Of a DNA stretch of 64,000 nucleotides, positions 1 through 13,300 are shown piece by piece. The notes under the pieces are model-generated. The model saw nothing but the letters and a program-made list of their open reading frames with translations. It searched no databases and was not told the origin of the DNA. The number at the start of each line of letters is the position of its first letter. The first letter of the stretch is position 1. The stretch is from Pseudoneurospora amorphoporcata (lineage: Eukaryota > Ascomycota > Sordariomycetes > Sordariales > Sordariaceae), in NCBI GenBank assembly GCA_033297205.1, contig MU859173.1:1-64000 (forward strand), read 5' to 3'. Position numbers and translations under genes: made by a program.

Positions 1-488
1 TCGAGAGGGATCAACAAGGCCTTCGAGACCAAAGTAGTTTATTAGCTGAATTTGAACTACTGTTCCAAGCCCTGATCACAGCCCTTGTCACACTATGGTA
101 CCTACCGTACTTGTATCTACCTAGTCCTACCCATCTCCCCTATAACCAAGCAAGCCTCAACCGGGGCATCTCCCGTCCTGCGTGCGATAGAACCAAAAGA
201 ACAAAACAACCAAGCCAGGGTGGCAGGTGGTAGGTATCAAGAGGTTTCATGTACTCTCCAATCATTGAAGCGACAACAGGCAACAACAATAAACAAACAA
301 ATGCCATTGATAGTCCATCATGACCCCCGGCACTGTGGTATCCAACACGCGAGCGATTTAAAACCAGAAAAAGCCAAAACCAAAATAGGTAAGTAGGAAC
401 ACGATCAGAAATAACCCAAAACGCCGTAAAAAAAAAAAAAAAGAAACCCGCAATACCTTATCCAACACAACAAGGGGAGCACAGCCGA
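1..488. other. Intergenic, no gene seen
   Basis: This stretch lies downstream of the stop codon of the short-chain dehydrogenase gene. It contains only short unconvincing reading frames and a run of about 16 A near 429. It probably includes that gene's 3' untranslated region. I see no RNA gene or repeat of note. Confidence 0.5.
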
Positions 489-2854
489 TTACGCAACAAA
501 TGCACTCCCCGTAATCCTAACAAACTCATCCTCAACATGCAACCACACCTTCCTAACCATATCCTGCTGCTCCCTCATAACCCTCAAGACCTCCTCCGTC
601 TTGGTGCTCAGACCTTCCCCATCGTTACTAACCGAGTAGACTCCGCTCCCTTCTCTGCCGTCGGTTCCCCTGGCTACTTTCAGGCTCATGCTCATTGACG
701 ATGAGTGGGTCGTTGAATGCGACGAGTGAGAGTTTCGCGCCGAGTGGTTGCTGTTGTTGTTGCCGCTTACGGCGGAAAGGACGGTGCCAGAATCGGTGTT
801 GCGGATCTCGATTGATGGTCTGCTGTTGCTACCGTTGATATGGGTATGGTTTCCGAAGAAATGGTGGTGGTGGTGGTTGTTGCTACCGTTGATGTGGGTA
901 TGGTTTCCGAAGAAATGGTGGTGGTGGTGGTGGCGGTGGTGGTTGTTGTTGTCGTTATTGTCCCCCAACCCAAACCCAAGACTAACCCCCGCCGTTTCCT
1001 CAACATCCCTACCCCCCCTAGCCGGAAACATCGCGCTAGTAGCCATAAACAACTGCCTCTCGCCCGCCTCGGCCACGGGAATTGTCACCAACGGTCCGAG
1101 GACCTTAAACACGCCCCTGAGGACCGTGATACCCGCGCTGTTGCTATCCTGCCCCAGCTTCGTCCTTACCAGGCCGGGAAAGGTGTGAACGAAGGAAACG
1201 TCGGGTGCTTCGAGAGCCAAGGATTCGAAGGCGAGCGTCATCATGGCGGAGGAATGGGCCCGCGTATCGAACAACCCCAGATGCCGACATTGGAAGTCGC
1301 CCGTGTGGATGGCTCCTTCTTTGGTGCCATTGTAGACGGAGACGACACGTCGCAGGGAAGAAGACTTTTGGAGTTCTGGCAGCAGGTTGACGATGAAGCG
1401 GATACGGGCGTAGAAGGTTACCGCGGAGGGGTAGTAGAGGGATTCTTTGGTTTCTGTCGGAGGGTGTTATTCATCGTGTGCAGCTTGGTGAAAGTTGGGG
1501 TGTGGGAGAGAGGAGGGGATGAGGAAGAAAGGGAGGAGGATGGAGTAGGTTGAGAAGAAGGGTGAAAAGAGGCGTGAGCATTGCGCAGCGAAGACCGCGA
1601 AAGCCAGTACTGCACGACGCCACCTCGTTTCCACATGCTCCCTCCCTCCCTTCCATCTTCAACTCTCGCTATTCTCTTCCCTTGATGTATCTCCCCCCTT
1701 TCCCCCAGCTCTTTCCCAAAAGTCTCCCAGGGATAAATATCAAAAGTTCAAAACATACCTCGTCCCGTAATCCTCGTCCCACAACTCAAAAACAGCAAAT
1801 TCACCATCCTCTCCTTACACTTAATCTCTCTGCAAACCTCATCCACGTTCGCCAGCAGACTCACGTCCGCGCTGCGGTAATGATACTCGCCCTCGGGGTT
1901 AATATTGGCCAGTTCCGCCCCCACCCGTTCTCCGTCCGTCCTGTCTCTGCCCACAAAATACACCCGCGGCGCCACCGCGTACCGCACAAACTGTTTTAGG
2001 GTCGCTTCACCGATGCCCCTTGTGGCGCCCACGAAGACGGCTACCAGTCCCGAGGGAAGGGATGACATGATGTGCGCGTTGGAGGTCTGGATTTGCTCGA
2101 GGGTCACCATGCTGGGGTGCCGCTTGTGACCTTTGTGGGTGGAGGAAGAGGTGGATGAGGAGGAAGAGGTGCAGGTGGTGATTATGGTGGAGGAGCCGAC
2201 GTTGTTGTGGGCGGCGGTGCCGGGACCGTAGCGGCCGATGCCAATGCCGTTGGGAGAAAGTCCCCGGGGGTTGCTGTTGTACTGGCTTTGGTTGTTGCCG
2301 GTGGCGGAGGAGGAGGCCTGGTTGTTGGAGCTGGAGCTGCTGCCGCCGACGATGTAAGGCTGGTTAGTGCTAGTGCTGGAGCGGCCAGTGGATGCGGAGC
2401 GGGAGGAAGTGTGGGATCTGGTGCGGGTGGTGACGGAGATGCCAGGGTTGGAAGAGTATGACCCGGAATTACTGGATGAGGTGTCGCTACCATTGATGCG
2501 GGTGTTGGTGTTGGTGGAGGTTAAAGGCCGGAAGTAATCATTGAGACGGTCAGCACGGTCCCGGTCACCGTAGCCCCGCTCGATGTGCGTGTTGTTGGAC
2601 GAAGAAGTGGCACCGGCGTTGGCGGAGGCGGAGTTGTGGTGCGCATCCACAACCAAGTTCGTTTCCGCGGCGGTGAACTGAAGATCCCCCAGTAGCAACG
2701 CGGGCCAATTCCCATTCCTCGATCCAAAAGCACTAACGTTGCCGCCGGTAGTGATGGGATAGTCGCACAAGGTGCTGCCGCTGATGCTGGGGGCGACGCT
2801 CCGGGATGATGACGGCCGTGGAGGCGCGGAGAGTGGAGTAGTGATGGACGACAT
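489..2854 (-). CDS. Atypical short-chain dehydrogenase/reductase with long Ser-rich N-terminus and His-rich insert
   Basis: Two exons, 2854-1759 and 1453-489, flank an intron at 1454-1758 (donor GTATGT, acceptor CAG), giving about 686 residues. The first roughly 265 residues are Ser/Thr/Asn-rich low complexity. A Rossmann motif GATRGIGE lies near residues 275-283 and is followed by the VYFVGRD strand of NAD(P)-dependent SDRs. After the intron come RRVVSVYNGTKEG and a stretch ending FPGLVRTKLG, typical of a fungal SDR subgroup. The usual catalytic YxxxK is not visible; RAHSSAMMTLAFE occupies that place, so activity is uncertain. The C-terminal part carries two copies of an 18-residue His-rich unit. 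I chose the ATG at 2854, which has A at -3; the frame upstream offers only a GTG. It diverges from the PKS gene across 4.5 kb, so a role beside the PKS is possible but unproven. Confidence 0.8.
825..932. repeat. 54-bp direct duplication inside the SDR gene
   Basis: Two adjacent copies of a 54-bp unit begin at 825 and 879. Each encodes, on the minus strand, FFGNHTHINGSN plus a His run. The repeat keeps the frame, so it expanded a coding low-complexity region. Confidence 0.85.
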
Positions 2855-4805
2855 GTTTATGTGTTGTCCTTTTTTTCCTTTTCTGATGTGACCCGACGTC
2901 GGTCTGCCTGTCTGAGTTGTGGTTGTTTCTGAGAACACTCTCGGAGAGGAAAGGGAGTGGAATAAGATACTCCGATGGGAAAAGGGGGAGGGGGGGATTG
3001 TATGAGGTGACTACCTCTTTTCCTTGCTTTCCGGCATGTAGTAGCTCGGAGTTGGTAGCACAAGTTAGAAGCAGGATGTGTTCAAAGACCGAAGGATGAC
3101 GGACAAATATTGGTCCACACATATCCTGTCAACGGGAAAGAGATCGACAGGGCTGCATCCAGCACCCAAGATGCAAGGTGCCCGGCCGTTGCTAATTCCC
3201 TGTATGCGGTGGGGTCCCAACCTCGAGGTATGGATATCTGACAAGACTGTGGTTGCCGTGTTCTTGCCCGAGTTTGATGAAAGGAAAAGTAAAGGACTCT
3301 TTACTTTTTGACTTTTCTGAACCGAACAACAGACAAAAGAAACAGTGACGGAAAGGGAATCATACGGCCCAATGTCCGCTCAAGGTCAAACTAACGCCCC
3401 GGATTTCCACTTGGGATCGACGAAACTACAACGACACTAACACCCGGCTGTTGCATCCAGTGATTCGCTCCGCTCCCCGTCTCGTGCGGTAATGTTTGTC
3501 AAGCATGTTGAGAGCAAAGAGTCAGGTTGGTGTATCCGAATAATGCCATCTGGTAATGATCATTTCTTTGTATGATTTAGTTTATGCCGAGAATACAGTC
3601 AGTTGATGACTACGTCGGTGAAATGTTGAACGATTGCCATCTCGAGTGTTATCGGCCATGTGTTGTTGACCCGAAAAAAGGAGAAACGGTATTTTGTTTC
3701 GCGTTTCTTTTGCATATGTGAGAAAAAATTGAATCAAGATGATGAGCTGCACTCTTTTTTTTGTTTTCTAACAGCTGAATACACTCACTCAATTTGATTT
3801 TACTCGTTTTCAGACTAGGCAAACCTGTTTGAGCAAAATCACATTGAGTGAGTGTAGGTAGGTCATAACTGTCAAGCAAAAAGCAAAGAAGAAGGATTGT
3901 ATGCATGACATGATTGTTGTGTAAGCTGAATGCCGTCAAGCCTCAGGGTCAATTTGTCATTGCAAAACCCAATAGGAAAGCCGCATGCCAGTGTACTTCT
4001 CAACCCTTGCCCATGGTCTACATATCTGGGGTGTTTATCCGTTGCCCCGTTGTCTGATGTCCGTTGTTTGTGATAAAATGTGATGAACTGCTTGATTGTC
4101 CTTGATTGTCCTCACTTTTGGATGTGACTGGGGACAGGCCGAGTCCGAATCCAATGGATTCAGAAATCAAGATGAGATGAGATGAGATGAGATGAGCTGC
4201 GCGTGCTGGAGACTAGACACGGAAAAGGGTCGGTTCCCGGTGCAAGATCAACCGAGAGACAGCGTCATTACACTAACAGCTCGCTAGGTACAGGGTAGGC
4301 TAGACGGCACTGGCAGTCCACACTTGGGTGCTTCCTTGACCTGGCGGCCGGTGCCGGCAGGAAAATCAAGACAAAAATGAGGTGATGTTGTTATTTGGGC
4401 ATGTCTCATCCCATTTGCACAAGCGAGGGTCATATCTTGAGCAAAGTTTAAAAATGGCTTACCGAAGACCCCCAACAAGAGGGCAGTGTATATAATGGGG
4501 GGCAGTGGTAGCCCATGTTCGGATGGCATGTTTGGCGAATCGTCTACTCTCTTTGTCTCGATTGTCGGCGTGTTTCTGGGAATATTTTGTTGTGTTCGTC
4601 AATGCACTGGAAAGGAGATGTCAATGCGCTGCACTCGGAGGACTTGCTCCCAGAAACAGCGGCAACATGACGGTGGGCAAATTGGGATGGGTGGTGGTTC
4701 AAGAGGAAGAAGAGTCAAGACGAACGACTGTCTTGGTGCCTGAATCTGAACGACAAGATGGCTGGAGGGAATGGCAGCTGGGAAGGAAGGAGACGACGGA
4801 ATTCG

Positions 4806-4831
4806 AAAAAAAAAAAAAAAAAAAAAAAAAA
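4806..4831. repeat. Poly-A homopolymer (26 nt)
   Basis: An uninterrupted A run in the SDR-PKS intergenic region. A second one of 30 nt lies at 5761-5790. Length is likely variable and error-prone in assembly. Confidence 0.9.
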
Positions 4832-5758
4832 GCTGGCAACCCCTTTTTCCAATTCTCCGCCTGTTCGTCCCTTCCACGCAGCCCTGCCAAGATCACCCGC
4901 ATTGGGAACTTTTGGCTCTCCACAGGTACCCGCACTTTAGCGTGATGCGCAGGATCTGCAGGACCTCGCTCGAATTTGTCATCCCTCCACCTCTCCGCGC
5001 CTTTCCTGTTTGGGTGGGCAAGTGGAGTGCCAACCTTGGCGTTTGCCGATCCCATTTGAACCTGCATCCGTGCGATGGGAAGGAGACAACATTGACAACA
5101 AAGTGCCAGGGTGGTGTCCCTTCTTGCCGTCTTTATAAAATAATTGACGGAACCTCAACAACCACGACGGGGCTCCTTCCTGCGCCTTTTACGCCTCAAA
5201 CATCGTGCAATTGGTTGGTTGGCCAATGGATGTCGAGGTGGTTGGGCATTTCTTTCCTTCTTCCACACATCTTCCACTCTCACCGACCGCCGGACTTTCT
5301 GAGGCTCGGAGCCAAGACTCCACTTCTTGATGCAGGTCCACGGCAGAGGGCCCCACCACCTCTTTCTTTGCCCGGCCCCCGAGAGGGACCGCTCCAGCGC
5401 TTTCGGGACCGGTTGTCCCGTTTCCATTTTGCGCTTCTTCTCTGTTTCCTGATTCTTGGTTATGTAATCCCACCATCCAAGTGCCGAATTCACTGTTCTG
5501 CATGCATCTCCCAGCCTTCCATCCGGTGCCTGGACCATGCCCTACTTGGTACCCTATCCGGACAACAACCAGTCGAAAATCTCATCCATCAAGCAAGATG
5601 GACCACATGTTGTCGGCCACCTCGGTTGGTTGGCCAGTTCGGATCGCAAGATAGGAGTGCATCCGGTACAGTAAAAACCTCAAGTCTTCTGGCGAGTAAA
5701 TCACTTGTTTGTACGGTCTCTTGTTTGCATTGCCTTGATAACCAAAAGGCCGAGTTCC

Positions 5759-5760
<2 letters not shown>

Positions 5761-5790
<30 letters not shown>
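5761..5790. repeat. Poly-A homopolymer (30 nt)
   Basis: An uninterrupted run of A about 1.6 kb upstream of the PKS start. No target-site duplication or retroposed coding sequence is apparent next to it, so a retroposon tail is possible but unsupported. Confidence 0.9.
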
Positions 5791-5792
<2 letters not shown>

Positions 5793-7358
5793 ACATGGAA
5801 GTTGTGTGAATGTTACGGTGTACATAACCCGAGCATTCGGCCCAACTCAGCTGCTAAATCACAGAGCCGCTATTAGTCCGACTGTCGGGGTTGGAGTTGA
5901 CGTTTTTCTTCTCTCTCGTCAGCAATCACCTGCCACCGCAACATCAAACCAAGTTCCGGCTGCTTTATCCAAGAGATGGAGGCAACATGGGGAACATGAA
6001 ATCGACACCGTCTCGTCCTCGTGAGCTCTGGCCAAGGCAAAGAAAGACAGGCCTCTTATACTGTCACCGGGGGGGTTCAACTCTGTTCCACCGCATTCAC
6101 CGCCCGGGAACACAAGCTTCCCCAGACCGTCAGACGTCCCCTAGTACCGGTAAACAAGGCCAATGTCTTCATCCAAGTTAGTAGCACAAGCCGCCCCAAG
6201 GGATATGGTCTGATAGGGCGCATCCCTAACCGTCTCGCAAAGACGCAAACCGAATATCGCGGCATCTTGCGTTTACAGCCGCATTCATTGAACCCTTATC
6301 GCGGATACAAGTCCGACGACGAGGCACGGATGCAGGGAATTGTTCGTTCGGCGATCCGGCAGTCAGACCAATGACGGTCCGTGTAAGACAAGGTCTTGAA
6401 AGACGGCTTCGACGGGATGGATGCACAAGGGATATGCGAATCGACATCCGGATACAACTCGTCTCACGCAACCACAGACATTTGATTCGCCCTGTAAAAC
6501 ATTCGCATCCAAGAGGCCGCAGCCACCCCACAGAAAAATGCGGCTAAGACTTTTGGTGTCGTCGAAGCTTGCGAAGCTTCAAGTCGATCCCGCACGTGCA
6601 GACCGTGAACTTCAATGGAGGGTGGACTCGGTCTTGGCTAACATGTGGATGCGATCCTGGATGCCCTGGACAAACGTCCCCGGACTTGGGGTCCCCCATG
6701 ATCTCGTACCTTGACCGACCGACGGAGTATCATGAGCGGTCCACACAGGGCCACCCAAACGACCTCACCTCCACCCTGCCCCGATCGGAACCTCATCTAA
6801 ACCAAGCAGATAACGCGATAGCAAATCGTGGATAGCGCTATGCGAGCTGGAGACCTTCTTTAGAGGCAGAACACACAGTCCATGACAGTATCAACCATGG
6901 GTTCCTCTAAAGATCTTCCCCTTTTTCAGCTGATATAGTCTGGCCGTCTTCAACCTTGTGTTGCATCGTGCCCTGGCTTGCCTGACTAACCTGACCGAAC
7001 ATCATCAAGTGGCGGCGTCTTTAGTCCTTGGAGAAGATCGGATGCACACAAGCCCGGACCGGGACGGCCAAAGACACATGTTACACACACCATACACCTA
7101 TCTATAATACTTAACTCTTCTCACATCCCGCTTTCCAAGGGAGAAGCACCTAGCTTGCCATTACCACTCATCCAAGATACCCCCCCCCCCCCCAACCCTG
7201 TGCCCTTACACCTCCTCTGCCATTATTCGGGAGCATATCATACTTGATCGTTTTCAACATTAACGACGTTGACGAAACGACATATCATCCTCCTAACGAA
7301 ACATACGACTCTTACGACTGACTCCCTCTTACTTTTATACCCTTAGTTATCATACATA

Positions 7359-10300
7359 ATGGATTCCCACATGCCTATTGCCATTGTTGGCATGAGCTGC
7401 CGATTCGCTGGCGATGTCGACAGCCCGTCCAAGCTCTGGGATCTTTTGGCTCAAGGAAAGAGTGCCTGGTCGGAGATTCCCAAGGATCGATTCAATATCG
7501 ATGGATTCCACCACCCCAACTTTGAGAAGCTTAATGGCGTATGTTTTCTGTGCAAGAGGGGTAGTCGGAAACCTGCTAACAGCAATCCCAGACAAACGTA
7601 ATAGGAGGCCATTTCATGAAGGAGGATATTGGCCTGTTTGATGCTCATTTCTTCAACCTTTCTGCCGAGACTGCTGCTGCGTTGGATCCCCAGTTCCGTC
7701 TGCAGCTCGAGTCAACATATGAGGCCCTTGAGAGCGGTAGGTCTTTTCCTCTCCAAGCCAGATGAAGGCAGCAACTGAATTGAACCCCCAACAGCTGGTA
7801 TCACTCTTCAGGATGTGGCTGGCTCCAACACCTCGGTCTACGCCGGCTCTTTCTTCCGGGATTACCATGAGAGCTTGATCCGTGACCCCGACACACTCCC
7901 CCGCTTCCTCCTCATGGGCACCGGCGCCGCCATGGCCTCCAACCGTCTCTCCCACTTCTTCGACCTCCGCGGTCCCAGCATGTCGGTGGATACCGGCTGC
8001 TCGACTACCCTCACTGCGCTCCACCAGGCCTGCCAGAGCTTGCGTTCGGGCGAATCCACCATGTCCATCGTGGGCGGCGCCAACCTCATGTTCAACCCCG
8101 ACATGTTCCTGGCCATGTCCTCCATGACGCTCATCTCCAAGGACGGCCGGTCGTGGGCCTTTGACAGCCGCGCCAACGGTTACGGCCGCGGTGAGGGTTC
8201 GGCCACGGTCATTCTCAAGCCCCTTGACGCTGCCCTCCGTGACGGCGACCCGATCCGTGCCATCATCCGCGACACGGGCATCAACCAGGACGGCAAGACC
8301 GAGACCATCACGACGCCCAGCGGCGAGGCGCAGGAGGCGCTTATCCGTGCTTGCTACGAACGCGCAGGTCTCGATCCGGGGCAGACGACGTACTTTGAGG
8401 CGCACGGAACGGGTACTCCGACAGGCGATCCAATCGAGGTGAAGGCCATCGCTTCGGTGTTCAAGGACTCGCGCAAGGGCGACGGCGAGGACGCGTTGCT
8501 GCGCATCGGCTCCGTCAAGACCAACATCGGTCACACCGAGACTGCTTCGGGCGTGGCGGCCATTATTAAGGTCGCGTTGGCGCTGGAGAGGGGCCAGATC
8601 CCGCCCAGCGTCAACTTCGAGAAGCCGAATGCCAAGTTGAGCTTGGACGAGTGGAATCTGAAAGTCCCGACCGAGCTGGAGGAGTGGGTTGGCACCAAGG
8701 ACGGCATCAGGCGTGCGAGCATTAACAATTTCGGCTATGGCGGGTCGAATGCGCACGTTATTATGGAGGATTATAGCAGCTACCTCGCGACCGCTCAGCG
8801 GACCAAGGCGCTGACAAATGGCGCCGAGGGCCGCGCTAACGGTCGCACTAACGGCCACTACCACACCGACAGCGGGATTGTCATTGATGATGATGCCGCC
8901 GACGACGACCACTCCAAGGTCTTCCTCCTCTCCGCCAAAGACGAAAAAGCCACGGAGCGCATGGTCGCCAACCTCAAGACCTACCTCCAATCCCAACAGT
9001 CCAAGAAGCTCTGCATCATCGACGAAAATGCCCTCCTCTCCAACCTCGCCCACACCCTCTCGGCCCGTCGCACCCTCTTCCCTTGGACCGCCACCTTCTC
9101 GGGCTCCTCCATCGACTCCCTGATCCGCACCCTCGACTCAGGCCGCGTCAAGCCGGCGAAAGCTTCTGCTCAACCACCGCGCATCGGCTTCGTCTTCACC
9201 GGCCAAGGCGCCCAATGGTGGGCCATGGGCAAGGAGCTCATCGACGCCTACCCCGTCTTTAAAGCCTCATTGCTAGCCTGCGACGTCGAGCTCAAGAAAC
9301 TCGGCGCCACATGGAACATGTGCGAAGAGCTTTCGCGCGACGCCGAGACGAGCAACGTCAACAAACTCGACTATAGCACGCCCGTGTGCGTGGCGGTGCA
9401 GATTGCCCTGGTCGAGCTTCTCAAGGCGTGGGGAATCAAGCCGACGGCTGTGACGTCCCACTCGTCAGGCGAGATCGCGGCTGCGTATGCGGCTGGCGCG
9501 CTGGACCTGGCGAGCGCCATGGCGATTGCGTTTGCGAGAGGCGGGTTGGCTAGCGAGGGCAATCGCCAGTTTGCGAGAAAGGGAGGGATGATGGCTGTCG
9601 GACTTGGTAGGGAGGAGGGCGAGAAGTATTTGCCCATGGTCACCCAGGGGCAGGTTGTTGTTGCTTGCGAGAACTCCCCGACCAGTATCACCTTGAGTGG
9701 TGATGTTGAAGGCTTGATGGAGCTGGAGCAGGCCCTGAAGGTGGAGAATATCTTTGCGAGAAGACTCAAGGTTGACGCGGCGTGGCATTCGCATCACATG
9801 GAGGCTGTCGCTGATGCGTACTATGCGTCCATGGATCAGAAGGTCAAGCCTGCCAAGGAAAAGCTGGATATGATCTTCTCTTCTCCCTGCACCGGCAAGC
9901 GGATGGACAAGGTCAGCGAGATCGGCAGCCCGGGACACTGGGTGCGCTCGTTGACGGGTTGTGTCCGTTTTGTGGACGCCTTCCGCAGCATGGTCTTTGC
10001 TGAGCCAGGTGCGACGGAGCCGACGGTTGATATGGTCATCGAAGTCGGTCCGCACGCCGCGCTGTCGGGTCCTATTCAGGACATCTTGGCTATGCCCGAG
10101 TTCAAGGGCGTTAACATCCCCTACGGCAGCTGCTTGATCCGCAAGAAGAGCGCGGTTGATACCATGCAGGATCTGGTCGGTGACTTGGTTCGCAAGGGTT
10201 ATCCGGTTAATCTCAAGGCTGTCAACTTCCCCTTCGGCACCGAGGGTGTCAAGGTGTTGACGGACTTGCCTGCTTACCCCTGGAACCACTCGACTAAGCA

Positions 10301-13300
10301 CTGGATTGAGCCGCGCTTCAACCGCGCGTTGAGGCAGCGCTCTGAGGCTCCTCATGATCTGCTTGGTTCCCTGGTGCTGGGTTGCGATCCTGCTGCTCCT
10401 ACGTGGAGACACATTGTTCGTCTTAGTGACCTTCCTTGGGTTAGAGACCATTGTGTTCAGGGTAACATGATCTATCCTGCTGCTGGATACATCGCCATGG
10501 CTGTCGAGGGTATGCAGCGCTTTGCGTCTCGCCAGTCGTCGGGAGACAAGAAGATTGCTGGGTACCAGCTTCGTGATGTGGACATCCTCAACGCTCTTGT
10601 TGTGCCTGAGACCAGCGAGGGTATCGAGATGCAGCTTTCTCTTCGTCCCGGCAGCGAAAGAGATCTTTCCACCAAGGGATGGACCGAGTTTACTGTTCAG
10701 TCGGTGAGCTTGGACAACAAGTGGACTGATCACTGCAAGGGCTTGATCTCGGTCCAGTTCGGTGTTGCTCCCAAGCACGCTGTCAACCAGCCTACCCAGG
10801 ACTCCCACTATCGCATTCGAATCAACCCCAATGACATCTGGTCGGGCATGCGCTTGGGTGGCATCAACCATGGTCCCATCTTCCGCAACATGAAGAGCAT
10901 TCGTGCCCGCAGCAAGCAGTCCGTCACCACCTTCACCGTGGCTGACACCAAGTCTGTCATGCCCAAGCAGCACGAGATGGCCCATGTCATCCACCCCACA
11001 ACTCTGGACTCGGTCTTCCAGGCTGCTTACACCGCTGCCCCTGGCGCTGGTGGCAAGAACCAGACTCCCAAGGTTCCCCGTTCCATCAGCAAGCTCTGGA
11101 TTGCCCATGACATCAGCAAGCAAGCCGGCCACGACTTCAAGGCCTACGCCAACCTTGACCACGCCGACGACCAGTCCACCAAGACGGCTCTCCGCGTCGT
11201 CGACGATGCTGCCGAGGTTCCCACGCCCGTCATCTCCATCGACGGCTTCGTTTGCCAATCCATCGGCAACGCGCCGTCCACCGCCTCGGACGAGCCCTGG
11301 GAAGCCGACAAGTTCACCACCACGCACTGGGCGCCCGACGTGACCTTCCTCAAGGACGTCTTCCTCAAGAAGCAGCTCGGCAGCCAGATCACGGCCGAGG
11401 AGGCCGAGATCCTCATGGACCTCCGCAAGGCGTGCATGTACTACATCTACGACGCCCTGCGCGACCTCACTCCCGAGGACATGAAGAAGCTGGAGTGGTA
11501 CCACAAAAAGTTCTACATCTGGATGCGGCTGCAAGCCGACCTGGCGCGCGCCAACGAGTTGGGTCCGGATAGCAGCAAGTGGGTCAACGCCACGCTGAAC
11601 GAGAAGGCGATGCTGCTCGAAAAGGTCAGGATGAGCAGCACCAACGGCGAGATGGTGTACCGCTTGGGGCCTCAGATCGTGCCTATCTTGAGGGGTGAAA
11701 TTACCGCTTTGGAGGTCATGCTCGAGCAGAACCTGTTGAGCAGGTATTACCTCGAGGGACTCAAATGGGGTCGAGCCAACGCTAAGCTGGGCGAGATGGT
11801 CCGGCACTACGCGCACAAGAACCCCCATGCCAAGATGATCGAGATTGGCGGCGGCACCGGCGGCGCCACTGCTCACGTCCTCAACGCCATCGGCACTGCC
11901 GAGGACGGACTGGGTCCCCGCGCTGCTAGCTACGACTTCACCGACGTGTCGTCGGGTTTCTTCGAAGCGGCCAAGGAGAAGTTCCAGCCGTGGAAGGACC
12001 TGATGCGCTTCAAGAAGCTGAACATCGAGCAGGACCCGTCCTCGCAAGGGTTCGAGGAGGGCACGTATGACGTTGTCATTGCCTGCCAGGTTCTGCACGC
12101 GACCAAGAGCATGGATAACACGATGCGCAATGTGCGCAAGCTGCTCAAGCCCGGCGGTAAGCTGTTCATCATGGAGACTACAAGGGACCAGATGGACGTG
12201 CAGTTCGTCTTTGGTTTCTTGTCCGGGTGGTGGTTGTCCGAGGAAGAAGAGCGCAAGTTCAGCCCGTCGCTTTCGGTGCCCATGTGGGATCGCGTGCTGC
12301 ATCGCACTGGCTTCCGCGGTGTCGAGGCTGAGATCAGGGATGTAGAGCATGATGAGCTTTATGCGTTTAGCGTCATGAGTTCGACTGCCGCGGCAAGCGC
12401 TCCTGTTTTTGACTTTGATATTACCTTTGTTACCGCCAGTAGCCAGATCCCCGAGGTGTGGCTTGACAAGCTGCGGGTGTCGGTTGGATTGTTGACTTGC
12501 TCGGTGCCGACGGTCAAGAGCATTGAGGAGATTACCACGGACACGGTCGATGGAAACGACGTTTGCATTTTCCTCGATGATCCCAAGAACCCCGTCCTGG
12601 CGGACCCCAGTAAGGCGCAGTTCAGCGGCATCAGGGACATGTGCACGCGCGCAAAGGGTCTGCTTTGGTTGACGCAGGGCGGTGCGGACGAGTGTGAGCA
12701 GCCTTTGGCATCCCTCGCTGCGGGATTCCTTCGCTCGCTGAGACAGGAGTACTCGGGCAAGCGGCTGGGGACACTCGATCTCGATCCTAACACGGATGAC
12801 ATGTGGTCAGAGTCATCGATCACTACTATTACTGAGGTCTTCCGCAAGTTCTTCGATTACTCGATCAACGAAACCGGCAGCGACTTTGAGTTCGCCGAGC
12901 GCGAGGGAACCGTCAAGATTCCCCGCTACATCAAGGACGTGAACCGCAACTCGGCCGTCTTCAAGCAGACCCAGAACACCGCCGCCCAGCCCGATGCAGA
13001 GATGGAGCCCTTCATCCAGCCCGACCGCCCCCTGCGTCTGACCATCGGCACTGCCGGCCTGCTCGACACGCTCAAGTTCGTCGACGACCCTTCGGCCGCC
13101 GACCCTCTTCCCGAGGACTTTGTCGAAGTCGAACCGCGCGCCTTTGGCGTCAACTTCCGCGACGTCATGGTAGCCATGGGCCAGCTCAAGTCCAACACCA
13201 TGGGGTACGACTGCGCCGGTATCATCACGCGCGTCGGCTCCGCCGCTGCTGCCGAGGGATACACGGTCGGCGACCGCGTGTCCGTTTTGTTGAGAGGTCA

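Larger units (their letters stand above)
2855..7358. promoter_or_regulatory. 4.5-kb divergent intergenic region between SDR and PKS
   Basis: No conserved coding sequence is recognisable here. The stretch contains a GATGA microsatellite (4171-4196), a 26-nt A run (4806-4831), a 30-nt A run (5761-5790) and a 14-nt C run near 7181. A reading frame at 4771-6024 passes through both A runs and is not convincing. Because the two flanking genes are transcribed outward, this must hold both promoters; no specific operator could be identified by eye. Confidence 0.5.

Noticed and set aside
4771..6024. A 417-codon frame on the plus strand upstream of the PKS
   Set aside because: It reads through two long A homopolymers as poly-Lys, shows no domain, and its composition fits noncoding DNA.
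5100..7300. Possible additional cluster gene upstream of the PKS
   Set aside because: No frame on either strand showed a recognisable enzyme motif or joinable exons.
9465..12350. A 961-codon open frame on the minus strand inside the PKS gene
   Set aside because: It is the antisense shadow of a GC-rich, codon-biased gene; it has no domain and the plus strand encodes an intact PKS.
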